Shown here: in pieces, positions 45,340 to 54,384 of the stretch
Layout of the letters: each line of letters starts with the position of its first letter
How positions within the stretch are numbered: position 1 is the stretch's first letter
Source of the DNA: Prorocentrum cordatum
Lineage: Eukaryota; Sar; Dinophyceae; Prorocentrales; Prorocentraceae
Assembly (NCBI GenBank): GCA_963575745.1
Contig: CAUYUJ010003891.1
Span: forward strand, 1,028,869-1,092,868
Direction: 5' to 3'
Length of the DNA stretch: 64,000 bases
Made by a program: the position numbers and the translations under genes
Notes under the pieces: generated by a model
What the model saw: only the letters and a program-made list of their open reading frames with translations
The model's database searches: none
Told to the model about the DNA's origin: nothing

Positions 45340-45836
45340 TCATGTGTGTGCGTGTGTGCGCCTGTGTGTCTGTGTGTCTGCGTGTCAGTGTGTGTGTGTG
45401 TGTCTGTTTGTGTGGTGGTGGGTGGTGGTGGTGGTGGTGGTGGTTGGTGGTGGTGGTGGTGGTGGTGTGGTGGTGGTGGTGGGTGGTGGTGGGTGGTGGT
45501 TGTTTTGGTGGTGGGGTTGGGGTGGTTGGGTTGGGCTGGGCTGGGTGGGGAGGGGGGGGGGGGGGGGTGCGGGGGGGGGGGGGGGGGGGGGGAGGGGCGG
45601 AAGGGGAGATGGTGGGGGGGGGGAGGGGGAGAAGGGAGAGAGGGGAGTGGCGGTTTGAGGGTTGCAGGGGGAGAGCAGGGGGCGGGGGGGCGGAGGCGTG
45701 GAAGGGGGGGGGGGGGGCGGGGGCGGAGGGAAGTGGGACAAGGGAAGGGCGAGGGATTGGAAGGTTGAAGGAGGAGGAGGTGGGTGAGGGGGGAAGGAAA
45801 TGAGGGGATAAAGGGGAAGGGTGAGGAGGGGGGGAG

Positions 45837-45878
<42 letters not shown>

Positions 45879-45935
45879 CGTGTGTGTGTGTGTGTGTGTG
45901 CGTGTGTGCGTGCGTGTGTGTGTGTACTCCCTGCT
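45340..45935 (+). repeat. GT, GGT, poly-G and GT tracts
   Basis: (GT)n at 45341-45415, (GGT)n at 45415-45510, G-rich runs at 45510-45830 and (GT)n at 45839-45925. All long Gly/Val/Cys or Pro/Thr/His frames here are artefacts. G runs could form quadruplexes. Confidence 0.95.
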
Positions 45936-45946
45936 CCTCACTGCCC

Positions 45947-46310
45947 AGTCTCTTTTCCCTACTCCCCATGGAATATTTAAAAATCCCTACCCTCCGCCCT
46001 CTCCCTAGTTTCAACTGCCTGCTCACTACTCCTCGCCGTATTCTCTACACCCGAAGCCCTAATCACCACCCCTAACTCCTTACTCCGTACTCCCTCTTTG
46101 CCCGATACCCGTGGGCTCGTTTTTCTAATCTCTTTTCCCGACTCCCTTTAGAATATATAATCCCTACCTCCGCCCTCTCCCTAGTCTCAACTGCCTGCTC
46201 ACTACTCCTCACACTACTCTCTACCCCCGAAACCCTAATCACCACCCCTAACTCCTTATTCCGTACTACCTACTCCCAACTCCTTGTTCCCTACTCCAAT
46301 TCCCCATCCC
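45947..46310 (+). repeat. 180-bp direct repeat, two copies
   Basis: Segments beginning TCTCTTTTCCC at 45949 and 46129 share CTCCGCCCTCTCCCTAGT, CAACTGCCTGCTCACTACTC, and AATCACCACCCCTAACTCC in the same order. Confidence 0.85.
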
Positions 46311-46329
46311 CTATTCCTACTCACATCTG

Positions 46330-46585
46330 TAAACCTTCAAACTTTCAAACTTTCGTAGTTTGGAAATTTTCAAAATTTCAGAATTCGACACTTTCAAATG
46401 TTCAAACTTCGAAGGGGGTACAAATGCAAAGTTTGAAAGTTTGAAAGTTTGAACTCTGAGGCTGCGCAGTGTTCTGCAACTTTCAAATTTCCAAATTTCA
46501 AACTTTCAAACGTTCAAACTTTGGCGCCCTCTGGACGCCCAAACTGTCAAAGTTTGGAAACGCTCAAATTTCCAAATTTTGAAGG
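46330..46585 (+). repeat. TTTCAAACTT decamer array
   Basis: Degenerate AACTTTCAAA/TTTGAAAGTT repeats related to 38820-39190. Confidence 0.8.
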
Positions 46586-46739
46586 CCTAGAATGGTTAAT
46601 CCCTTTGCTATCATACCCCATTGGGGTGGTATCCCAAACTCAACCGATACGCGGCATTCATCACGGACCGATCCACTATGCTTTACCCTCGGTCCCTTTT
46701 ACGTGACAAGCGGGCGCCCCGAGCACGCGTGGCGCGCGC

Positions 46740-46882
46740 ATATACTGGATCAAGAAACTTGATCCAGCTATATATTAGTAACCAAGATCAAAAATCTTGA
46801 TCCAATTCTTGTTCCCGAGCAAGAAAATTAATCCAGAGCAAGAAACTTGATCTGGACCAAAAAAGTTTGATCCCAGGACTGT
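46740..46882. repeat. right subterminal GATCAAG repeats
   Basis: Many GATCAAG/CTTGATC motifs, including the palindrome GGATCAAGAAACTTGATCC (46747-46765) and CAAGATCAAAAATCTTGATC, mirroring the left end of the insertion. Confidence 0.65.
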
Positions 46883-46887
46883 CGGGG

Positions 46888-47843
46888 GGGAACAGAGCCG
46901 GGCTCGTTTATCGTCAACAGTCGCACACTTCGTGCTCTTCGACCTCCCAGAAATTCATTCCCGGGCAACATTTTGACTGCCCGGAGCCAACTGTAGGCCA
47001 CTTCGTGCTCTTCGAGTTCCCAGAACTCCATTCCCGGGCCACATTTTGGATGCCCGGAGCCAACTGTAGGCCACTTCGTGCTCTTCGATTTCCCAGATCT
47101 CCATTCCTGGGCCACATTTCGGATGCCCGGAGCCACCTGTAGGCCACTTCGTGTTCTTCAAGTTCCCAGATCTCCATTCCTGGGCATGATTTTGAATGCC
47201 CGGAGCCAACTGTAGGCCACTTCGTGTTCTTCTAGTTCCCAGAACTCTATTCCTGGGCCACATTTTGAATGCCGAGGCAGGCTGATGCTGCGGCCGAGGC
47301 AGGCTGAGGCTGAGGCAGGGCTGAGGCGGAGGCCGAGGCTGAAGCAGGACGTGAGATGAGGGCCGAAGCAGACTTGAGGCTGAGGCCGAGGCAGGCTGAG
47401 GGCTGAGGCTGATGCAGGCTTGATGCTGAGGCAGGCTGAGGCTGAGGCTGAGGCTGATGCAGGGTGAGGCTGAGGCAGGCTGGGAGGCTGAGGCCGAGGC
47501 TGAAGGCAGACTGAGGCTGAGGCGAAGCAGGCTGATGCCTGAGGCAGGGCTGGAGGCTGAGGGAGAGAGTGCAGGCTGAGGCTGAGGCAGGCTGAGGCTG
47601 AGGCTGAAGCAGGCTGAGGCTGAGGCTGAGGCAGGCTGAGGCTGAGGCAGGCTGAGGCTGAGGCTGAGGCAAGCTGAGGCTGAGGCTGTGACTGCGACTG
47701 CCGTTGCCGCTGCGACTGCCATCGCGAATGCGACTACGACTGCGAGAACAGCAGAATTCTACAACTGGATTTTCATTTGAATCTTAAGGGGAATGCTTTC
47801 AGATATGCATCTACATATCGCTGTTAGGTTGCTTTGCCGGGAT
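46888..47843 (+). mobile_element. composite repeat copy F, right half of the interrupted copy
   Basis: Begins GGGAACAGAGCCGGGCTCG, exactly the bases missing from copy E. It continues with the rest of a 94-bp unit, 73-bp units (about 46975-47268), a GAGGCT hexamer array (47271-47687), the 3' module and the 3' end CGCTGTTAGGT-TGCTTTGCCGGGAT. Confidence 0.9.
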
Positions 47844-48103
47844 AATCATGAAAAGACGGTTCCGCCAAGCGTTTTGATAATAATACTGTAGCTACGGACC
47901 TGAGAATTTCACTGGCAGACGCGGCATAACCCACTACAGGTGTGAAACATACCGGTTCTCACAACGAATGTTCAAATCTCTCAGAAAGTTCGCCCAACCG
48001 ACCCAAAGTTCACACATTGTCCGCCCGGGCCGGGTGGGTCAACTAGCTGCACCCCGCGCCGGAATTCCTTTAGCTCATCGATGCCGAAGAGCTCTACGAG
48101 GTA
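47844..48103. other. unique spacer
   Basis: No gene. Ends with GAAGAGCTCTACGAGGTATT, shared with the flank of R1. Confidence 0.4.
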
Positions 48104-48364
48104 TTAGAAGCCGGACGGCGGTGGTGCCTGCCGGAAGCCCTTCCACGGCGCCCTACGTTTCCCGCAGCGGGTTGCCCGGGGTCGCAGCAGGTCCAGGGGC
48201 CCTTCCGGCGCGCTTCCACGCGCGCCTGCACGCGTGCAGGCACGCGCGGGGGCGTGCCTGGCAGTGCTCCAGAAGCATTTCAGGGAATCTCTGCAGAGCT
48301 CTGCAGGAGAGGTTTCCCCGTGTGAATGCCTCTTTGCTCTCCGCGTTTTGGACGCTACCAAGTT
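48104..48364 (+). repeat. hairpin-containing dispersed repeat R2
   Basis: Diverged copy of R1 with the same boundaries. Its hairpin (about 48220-48247) keeps complementarity around CGCCTGCACGCGTGCAGGC despite many substitutions. Confidence 0.7.
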
Positions 48365-48367
48365 CCT

Positions 48368-48895
48368 CTAGGCAGGGGGGGGGCAGGGGGGGGGGGGGGG
48401 CAGGGAGGGAGGGAGGAAGAGAGGGAGGGGGGGAGCAGGGAGGGAGGGAGCAGGGAGGGGGGAGGGAGCAGGGGAGGAAGGGGGCAGGGAGGGAGGGAGG
48501 GAGCAGGGAGGGAGGGGGGCGGAGGGGGGGAGCAGGGAGGGAAGGAAGAGGGAGGGAGCAGGGAGCAGGGAGGGGGGGGGCAGGGAGGGAGGGGGGGCAT
48601 GGAGGGAGGGGCAGGGAGGGGGGGAGGAGAAGGGAGGGAGGGCGAAGGAAAGGCAGCGGGGGGAGGTGGCAGCGGCAGCAGAGGAAGCAGAGGGCGGCAG
48701 GGGCAGCAGGGGGAGCGAAAGGAGGGACGCAGGGGGAGCAGCGGCAGCAAACGGGCGGCAGTAGGGGCGCAGCAGGGGCGGCAGCGGGGGCAGCATGGGG
48801 GAGCGAGGGCGGGAAAGCAGACGAGGGGGCAGCAGGCGGGGGAGCAGCGGGAAAGGAGGGGGCGCCGCCGCCGCCGCTGCTGTTTTGGCTCTAAC
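48368..48895 (+). repeat. GGGAGGGAGCAGGGA and GGCAGC low-complexity array
   Basis: G-rich GGGA/GCAGGGAGG repeats to about 48650, then GGCAGCAGC units to about 48860. The Gly/Arg/Glu and Pro/Leu/Ser frames are artefacts. Confidence 0.95.
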
Positions 48896-49560
48896 CCCAC
48901 CCCGCCGCGGCCCCCCCCACCGCGCCCCCCGGGCGCGCGCGGGGCGGCCGGGGCGGCCCGCGAACGAGCTCCTGGGGCCTCCGGCAGCGCCGGAGGCCCC
49001 AGGAGCGAAACACAACAAATAACACACACACCCCAGCCGACAGGCCGGGGTTTTCTTGGCGCTTCCGGCGAGAGCCGGGGGCGCCGGGAGCTCTCTCTTT
49101 TCCTCCAACCTTCGCCGCCTCTTCTGCTGCACGCCCAGTCGGGGGCAGCGGAGGGGGACTCTATTGCTGTGCGCCCAGGAGGGGGCAGCCATGGGGGGAG
49201 ATAGTGCCACGCCCAGGAGGAGGGCCATTATCTCTCGGGCGGGGGGGGGGGGGCATCGGCTACGCCCAGGAGGGGGGTATGCAAGTCCCGCGCTTCCGTT
49301 TCCGCCGAGTATCCCATTGGGGTCGAAGCCGAATCGGGGTTGAGCCGCCCTTCCCCTCCTCCTCATACCTACTGTCCATTTCTTCCCTCGCGTTTCGGCC
49401 TCTTCCCTTCCTCCCCCTACCTACATTCATATGTTTCCTTTGCGTGACGGATTCCCTCCTGTTTTCTTCTTCTCGTTTTATCCAGATTCTACCCCTACCG
49501 AGTGGTGTTCTGATTTTTCCATCCCTCATAATCCTCCCACTGCTCCCCTGCTCCTCCCTC
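48896..49560. other. GC-rich spacer with GCCCAGGAGGGGG repeats
   Basis: ACGCCCAG/GCCCAGGAGGGGG recurs at 49130, 49168, 49208 and 49263. A short inverted repeat (CTCCTGGGGCCTCCGGC with its complement) lies at 48968-49004. No gene recognised. Confidence 0.45.
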
Positions 49561-49599
49561 CAGAGCCTCCTCCTCCTTCTCCTCCTCCTCCTCCCTCCG

Positions 49600-49930
49600 T
49601 TTCTCCGCCGTTCGCCGATCGACGTTCCGGCCGTCGTCGCCGTCGTTGTCGTCGCCGCGGCCGCCGTCGCCCTCGCCATTCGCCTCCGCCGTCGTCGTCG
49701 TCGCCGTGGTCGTCGTCGGCACCGACGATCATGGCCGCCGCCGTCGCCGTCGCCGCTGCGGCCGCTGCCGATGCGAACGACGACGCGGAGGGGGAGACAA
49801 GGGGAGGGAAGAGGAGGAGGTGGAGGGATATTGATGAGGGGCGGGGGGGGGAGGAGGAAGGAGGGGCGGGCACGGAGGAAACGGAAGGGGGGGGCCCGGG
49901 GGAAGGGGCGGCCGAGCCGCCGCAGCCGCC
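49600..49930. repeat. CGTCGC/GCCGTC-rich tract
   Basis: Imperfect CGT/CGC trinucleotides at 49620-49790, then GGA/GGGG-rich text. Confidence 0.8.
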
Positions 49931-49937
49931 GGTTCAA

Positions 49938-50022
49938 ATGGCGGCGGCGGCCGCGGCGGCGGCGGCCACCGTGGGCCTGTGGCTCGTGGGCTACTTCGAG
50001 GAGGACCTCGACAAGAGGCCTC
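49938..50022 (+). CDS. candidate short exon (Ala-rich, VGLWLVGYFEEDLDK)
   Basis: A plus frame reads an Ala run followed by VGLWLVGYFEEDLDK before entering Pro-rich text. Possibly an early exon of the plus-strand gene to the right; speculative. Confidence 0.2.
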
Positions 50023-50164
50023 CCCCTCCCCCTCTCCTCCTTATCTGCTTCTTGTTCCCTACCTAGGCTCTGCCTAGAAGGGTTCTTACTCTCTAGCTTA
50101 AAGGGGCCGGGCAGTGGAAAGCGCCCCGGGCGGTTCCCCCAGCCCCCTGGGAGCGTGTCCCCCC

Positions 50165-50440
50165 AGTCCCCTGGGAGCTTTAGCTTTAGCTTTAGCTTTA
50201 GCTTGAGCTTAGCTTTAGCTTCGCTGTAGCTTAGCTTTAGCTTAGCGTTTCGCTTAGCGTTTAGCTTAGCTTTAGCATAGGTTTAGCTTAGTTTTAGCTT
50301 AGCTGTAGCTTAGCTTTAGTGTAGCTTTAGCTTAGCTGTAGCTTAGCTTTAGCTGAGCTGCTGCTCAACTTTAGCTTAGCTTTAGCCTAGCTTTAGCTTA
50401 GCTTTAGTTTAGCTTTAGCTTGGCGTTACTGTTACTACTA
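50165..50440 (+). repeat. TTTAGCTTAGC minisatellite
   Basis: Tandem TTTAGCTTAGC/TTTAGC units, with TGTAGC and GTTTCGC variants. Confidence 0.95.
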
Positions 50441-50499
50441 ATGCTGCTTTCCTAAGGGTTCCAACTCCCAGGTAGGGTCGCACTGGGATAATTTTTATT

Positions 50500-50660
50500 A
50501 TGCCTCCTCCTCCTCCAAAAAATCCCTCCTCCCCGGCCCGTTCTCTGTTCTCCTCCTCCCCTCCCCGTCCCCCTCCTCCCCTCCCCGTCCTCCTCCTCCC
50601 TCTCCTACTCCTCCTCCTCCCCCTACTCATCGTCCTCCCTCCTCCCCCTCATCGCCCTCC
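50500..50660 (+). repeat. (TCC)n/CCCCTCC tract
   Basis: C/T-rich TCC repeats. Confidence 0.85.
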
Positions 50661-50837
50661 ATTCCTCTGGCCGCTGTCGGCCGCGCCATGGTTCCAGGGG
50701 CTCCTGGACTCGGCGCGGCCGCGCGTCCCCAGGCAGGGCCCGTTCGGGCGCTCTGCCTGGGGGGACTGGCGGGCCTGCGCTTTTGTGCGGGCGCGCCCAG
50801 GCGCGGCGCCGCCGCGCCGCCGCGCCGCGCCCGCCCG

Positions 50838-51140
<303 letters not shown>

Positions 51141-51329
51141 GCGGTAGGTAGTACGCTGACTGCTGACCTCCCTCAGCAGCCTCAGCACCTTCTCTTCGCT
51201 CCACCTTGCCCCTAGCCTAAACTCTCCCCCCTCTACCGTTACCCGTTGCCCCTTCCCCTCCCCCCGCCCCCCCTGACTCCAGACCCCTTCCCCCTCCCGG
51301 GCCCCTCCCCTCCGGCGCGCGCCGCCAGG

Positions 51330-51478
51330 CACGTGCAAGCAGGGCCCCCTCACGGCGTGGTCGCGAGAGGCGGCCCTCTTGCGCCACCTGCGGGGGCGGC
51401 CCGAGGACTGCTACAGCATGGTCATGGAGGGCGCGTGGGGGGCGGACGAGCTGCTCGGAGGAGCCGCAGCCGCAGCCC
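51330..51478 (+). CDS. candidate exon, unknown
   Basis: After a CCAG acceptor-like site a plus frame reads CKQGPLTAWSREAALLRHLR followed by GRPEDCYSMVMEGAWGADELL. This is balanced, helical-looking text unlike its repeat surroundings, before the next CGT array. It may belong to the large plus-strand gene. Family not recognised. Confidence 0.3.
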
Positions 51479-51479
51479 G

Positions 51480-51528
51480 TCCGTCGTCGTCGTCGCCGTC
51501 ATCGTCGTCGTCGTCGTGCTCGTCGTCG

Positions 51529-51570
<42 letters not shown>

Positions 51571-51582
51571 ATCTTCGATTGG

Positions 51583-51617
<35 letters not shown>

Positions 51618-51631
51618 GTCGTCGTCGCCGT

Positions 51632-51672
<41 letters not shown>

Positions 51673-51690
51673 TCGTCGTCGTCGCCCTCG
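51480..51690 (+). repeat. (CGT)n array
   Basis: CGT/CGC trinucleotides. Shorter tracts follow at 52015-52060 and 52112-52150. Confidence 0.95.
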
Positions 51691-52522
51691 CCCCGGGCCC
51701 CGGGCCCCGAGCCGCGAGCCCCCAGGGCGGGCGGTGAACGCCAGCACTGGCACCAGCGAGACCGACGTCGCCCGTGACATGGGCACCATCAGCAGACGCA
51801 CCCGCATCTTCAAAGCTGATTGGGGATCGTCCCGCGGGGGGGGAGTGGATGGACAGGATTGAGGAGCGGGAGCGGCAGAGAGGTTCGGGGAGAATGGAAT
51901 GGACAGGAGTGGGGATCTGAGGAGCGGGAGCGGCAGGGAGGTTCGGGCCACGGGAAGTGGGAGGCAGATTCAGATGGCAGAGCGGGGCCCGCTCTGCCAT
52001 CTGCCTCCAACTTCCCGTCGTCGTCGTCGTCGTCGTCCGTGCTCGTCGTCGTCGTTCGCGCTCGCGACCCGTCGCGACCTCACCCGCTCACGCCGCTCAG
52101 CGGGCGAGGTCGCGAGCACGAACGACGACGACGACGTCGACGACGACGTCGAGGGACCCCTAGAGCAAGAGGTCAGTGCGCGGCTGGCCTAGAGCCAGGT
52201 CCAGGGGGGCCGGGGCGGCCCGCGGGTTGGCAGGGGAGGATCTGATACATGTCCGCCGACGCTGCGGACTCAGAATGGGAATCGAATCAGCGTCGACTCG
52301 GTGACTCGTGCGTTCGACTTGCCAGACTACCCGTGCTTTTGTTTGCTATACCCTGGCCGCATCGTTGAGTTGATCAGGCAGGGCTTATGGCACGAGATCC
52401 TCGTTTTGGGAAGGTGGCATCCTCTTGAGCGCAGCAGGCAGCGAAGATCCAGGGCAGAGAGCGGGTTGCGGCTGCGGGTTTTCAGCAGGTGGCTCCCCCA
52501 GTGACCCCCGGACGACGCCCCC
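51691..52522. other. spacer with possible acidic exon
   Basis: A repeated GGTTCGGG/GAGCGGGAGCGGCAG unit occurs twice (51855-51960). At 52105-52170 a plus frame reads an Asp run followed by VEGPLEQE before a GTCAGT donor-like site, perhaps an exon. The rest is unresolved. Confidence 0.3.
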
Positions 52523-53105
52523 GTGTGGTTGCAGCGCAACTCGGCCCCGAATGCGAGGCCGATGACAGCTGAGTTGATAGAGGGTATTGCTGAGTCTCTG
52601 AGGAGGTGGGCCCCGAGAGTATGCGTCGACGAAGGTGGTCAGACGGCGGCCGAGCTATCTTCGCACCTCGCCTCATTGGATAGTTGGGCCCTGCAGTTGC
52701 CCCCGGAAGCCAATATTTTGAATGCTAGCATTAGTGAGAGAGGCATGGCCCTAGTGAAAGTGATTGCCATGTCCCCGATGCTCAAATATATCACAAATAC
52801 AAGGAAGGCGGCCACTGAAATCATGACAATATTGATGAGGGGTGCCGCCAATGAGAGTTACATAAAGAAGATGATCCCGAGCGGCACTGCGAGTAAGAGG
52901 GCCGAGTTGTTCTTTGATGTAGATTTTATGTTTGTGCAGGCGACATTACGCTGGCTTAATGGGGCCCTCTTCCCGCTGGTTGTCCTGCGACTCGTCTCCC
53001 CAAGCTGATTTCAACTGGCTATGGGCTTGCTGCTCCGAGGTTTCGAATTCCGACATGCCCGATCTCGTCCGCAAAGTTTGCCTGGTGGAGCGCCTGGTCA
53101 ATATC
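52523..53105 (+). CDS. unknown dinoflagellate repeated-family protein, N-terminal part
   Basis: The frame is open 52523-53008 and then, after a CCCC run (52998-53001), in the next frame to about 53105. Text: SLRRWAPRVCVDEGGQTAAE, LSSHLASLDSWALQLPPEAN, then MSPMLKYITNTRKAATEIM, LMRGAANESYIKKMIPSGTA, and after the break DFNWLWACCSEV. It is mostly helical. I recall this motif order from proteins repeated many times in dinoflagellates; function unknown. Probably an upstream exon of the gene at 54385-56803. The break may be an assembly indel. Confidence 0.5.
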
Positions 53106-53394
53106 GGTTCGGGGGGCGCCTAAGGTGGAGGAGCTGAGTGGGGGATTGGAGGATTGACAGGGGGCCCAGCCTGGCCCTGGACAAGGGGGAGAGGTCTGGG
53201 AGGCGGCGGCGGCCCCGGGCCCCTGGGAAGGAGGAGGGCCTGAGGAGGGGGACGGGGCCCGGCGGGCGGCGGCGGCGGGGCGGGGCTCGGGCGCCGGGCT
53301 GGGGTCCGAGGCCCGACTTCGAAAGGGGCCGAGGAGGGGGCGGGGGCGGGGGACGGGAGGAGGAGGAGGCGCGGCAGCCGGGGGCTCCGCCGTC

Positions 53395-53475
53395 GCAGGC
53401 GCTTCCGAGGATGAGCCCACGTTCGAAATGATGGAGGCGTTCGGGTTCATGGCCAGGCGCCTCGGGGCCCGGGCC
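53395..53475 (+). CDS. candidate short exon
   Basis: After GTCGCAG a plus frame reads ASEDEPTFEMMEAFGFMARRLG, then GC-rich text and a long pyrimidine tract. Likely an exon of the same plus-strand gene. Confidence 0.35.
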
Positions 53476-53527
53476 GGCCGCCGGCCGCCGCGCCGCTGGG
53501 GGAGGGAGGGAGGGGCCCTAGGGGTCT

Positions 53528-53780
53528 TCTCTCTCTCTCTCTCTCACTCTCTCTCTCTCTCTCTCTTCCTCTCATCTCTCTCTCTCCTCTCTCTTCCTCC
53601 TCTGCTCTCTCTCTCTCTCTCTACTCGCTCTCTCTCTCTCTCGCTCTCTCTATCTCTCTCTCTCTCTCGCTGCTCTCTCTCTTCTCTCTCTCTGCTCTCT
53701 CTCTCTCTCTCTCGCTCTCTCTATCTCTCTCTCTCTCTCTCTTTTTTTTTTTTTTTTTTTTTTTTTTCTACTCTCTCTCT

Positions 53781-53812
<32 letters not shown>

Positions 53813-53814
53813 TA

Positions 53815-53873
<59 letters not shown>

Positions 53874-53881
53874 TCTTCTCT

Positions 53882-53920
<39 letters not shown>

Positions 53921-53928
53921 ATCTCTCA

Positions 53929-53983
<55 letters not shown>

Positions 53984-53985
53984 AG
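53528..53985 (+). repeat. (CT)n microsatellite with T run
   Basis: CTCTCT throughout, with a T run at about 53741-53767. Probably intronic in the plus-strand gene. Confidence 0.98.
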
Positions 53986-54384
53986 CCTCAGAGCCCCTCT
54001 CCCCTTAAGCCTTGTGCCCCGTCCCGGGGCTCCTGTTGTTCTTGGCGATCTCTCCGCGGGTCCGCGGGGCTCGGGGCCCCATGAGTCCTTAACGTCTTAA
54101 GGTGACCCGGTCAGCGACTGAGCCGTCGGCCTTCCGCCGCCTCGGCGCCTCAGCCCCCCGTCGAGCCCCGTCGACCGTCGATGATAGCGGCGGCGGTTGC
54201 GACGCTGCGAGAATTGCGATGGCGCCGACGATGACGCAGACACGACGAGCATGACGACGACGATGAAGACTAATTGATTATGGAGGCGGCGACGTCGACG
54301 TTGCTGGGCGCGGCGACGGCAATGGCAAATGGCAAAGGGGAGAGGGGGGGGCTTTTACTGACCACTGCTGTGTTCCAGGTGCAC
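53986..54384. other. spacer or intron, nothing recognised
   Basis: GC-rich unique text, with CGACGA-rich sequence at 54210-54310 and an acceptor-like TTCCAG at 54378. Confidence 0.4.

Larger units (their letters stand above)
35080..46887 (-). mobile_element. 11.8-kb transposon-like insertion with gene cargo
   Basis: The segment starts CCCCGA and ends TCGGGG. The first and last 22 bases pair as imperfect inverted repeats (16 of 22). It splits a composite-repeat copy between ACCGG and GAACAG, with GG present on both sides (a 2-bp duplication, although the G run makes the exact count ambiguous). Both ends carry many GATCAAG/CTTGATC motifs. Three gene models inside all lie on the minus strand, including a transposase-like one. 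Subterminal repeats and a very short target duplication recall CACTA/CMC elements, but the termini do not match CACTA, so the superfamily is undetermined. Confidence 0.75.

Noticed and set aside
45324-46026. Pro/Thr/His and Gly/Val/Cys ORFs
   Set aside because: GT, GGT and G homopolymer tracts only.
35080-46887. Assigning the insertion to the CACTA superfamily
   Set aside because: The short target duplication and subterminal repeats fit, but the termini are CCCCGA rather than CACTA/G and the protein match was not tested.
53428-54084. 218-codon Ser/Leu ORF
   Set aside because: Apart from the first 15 codons it is (CT)n microsatellite.
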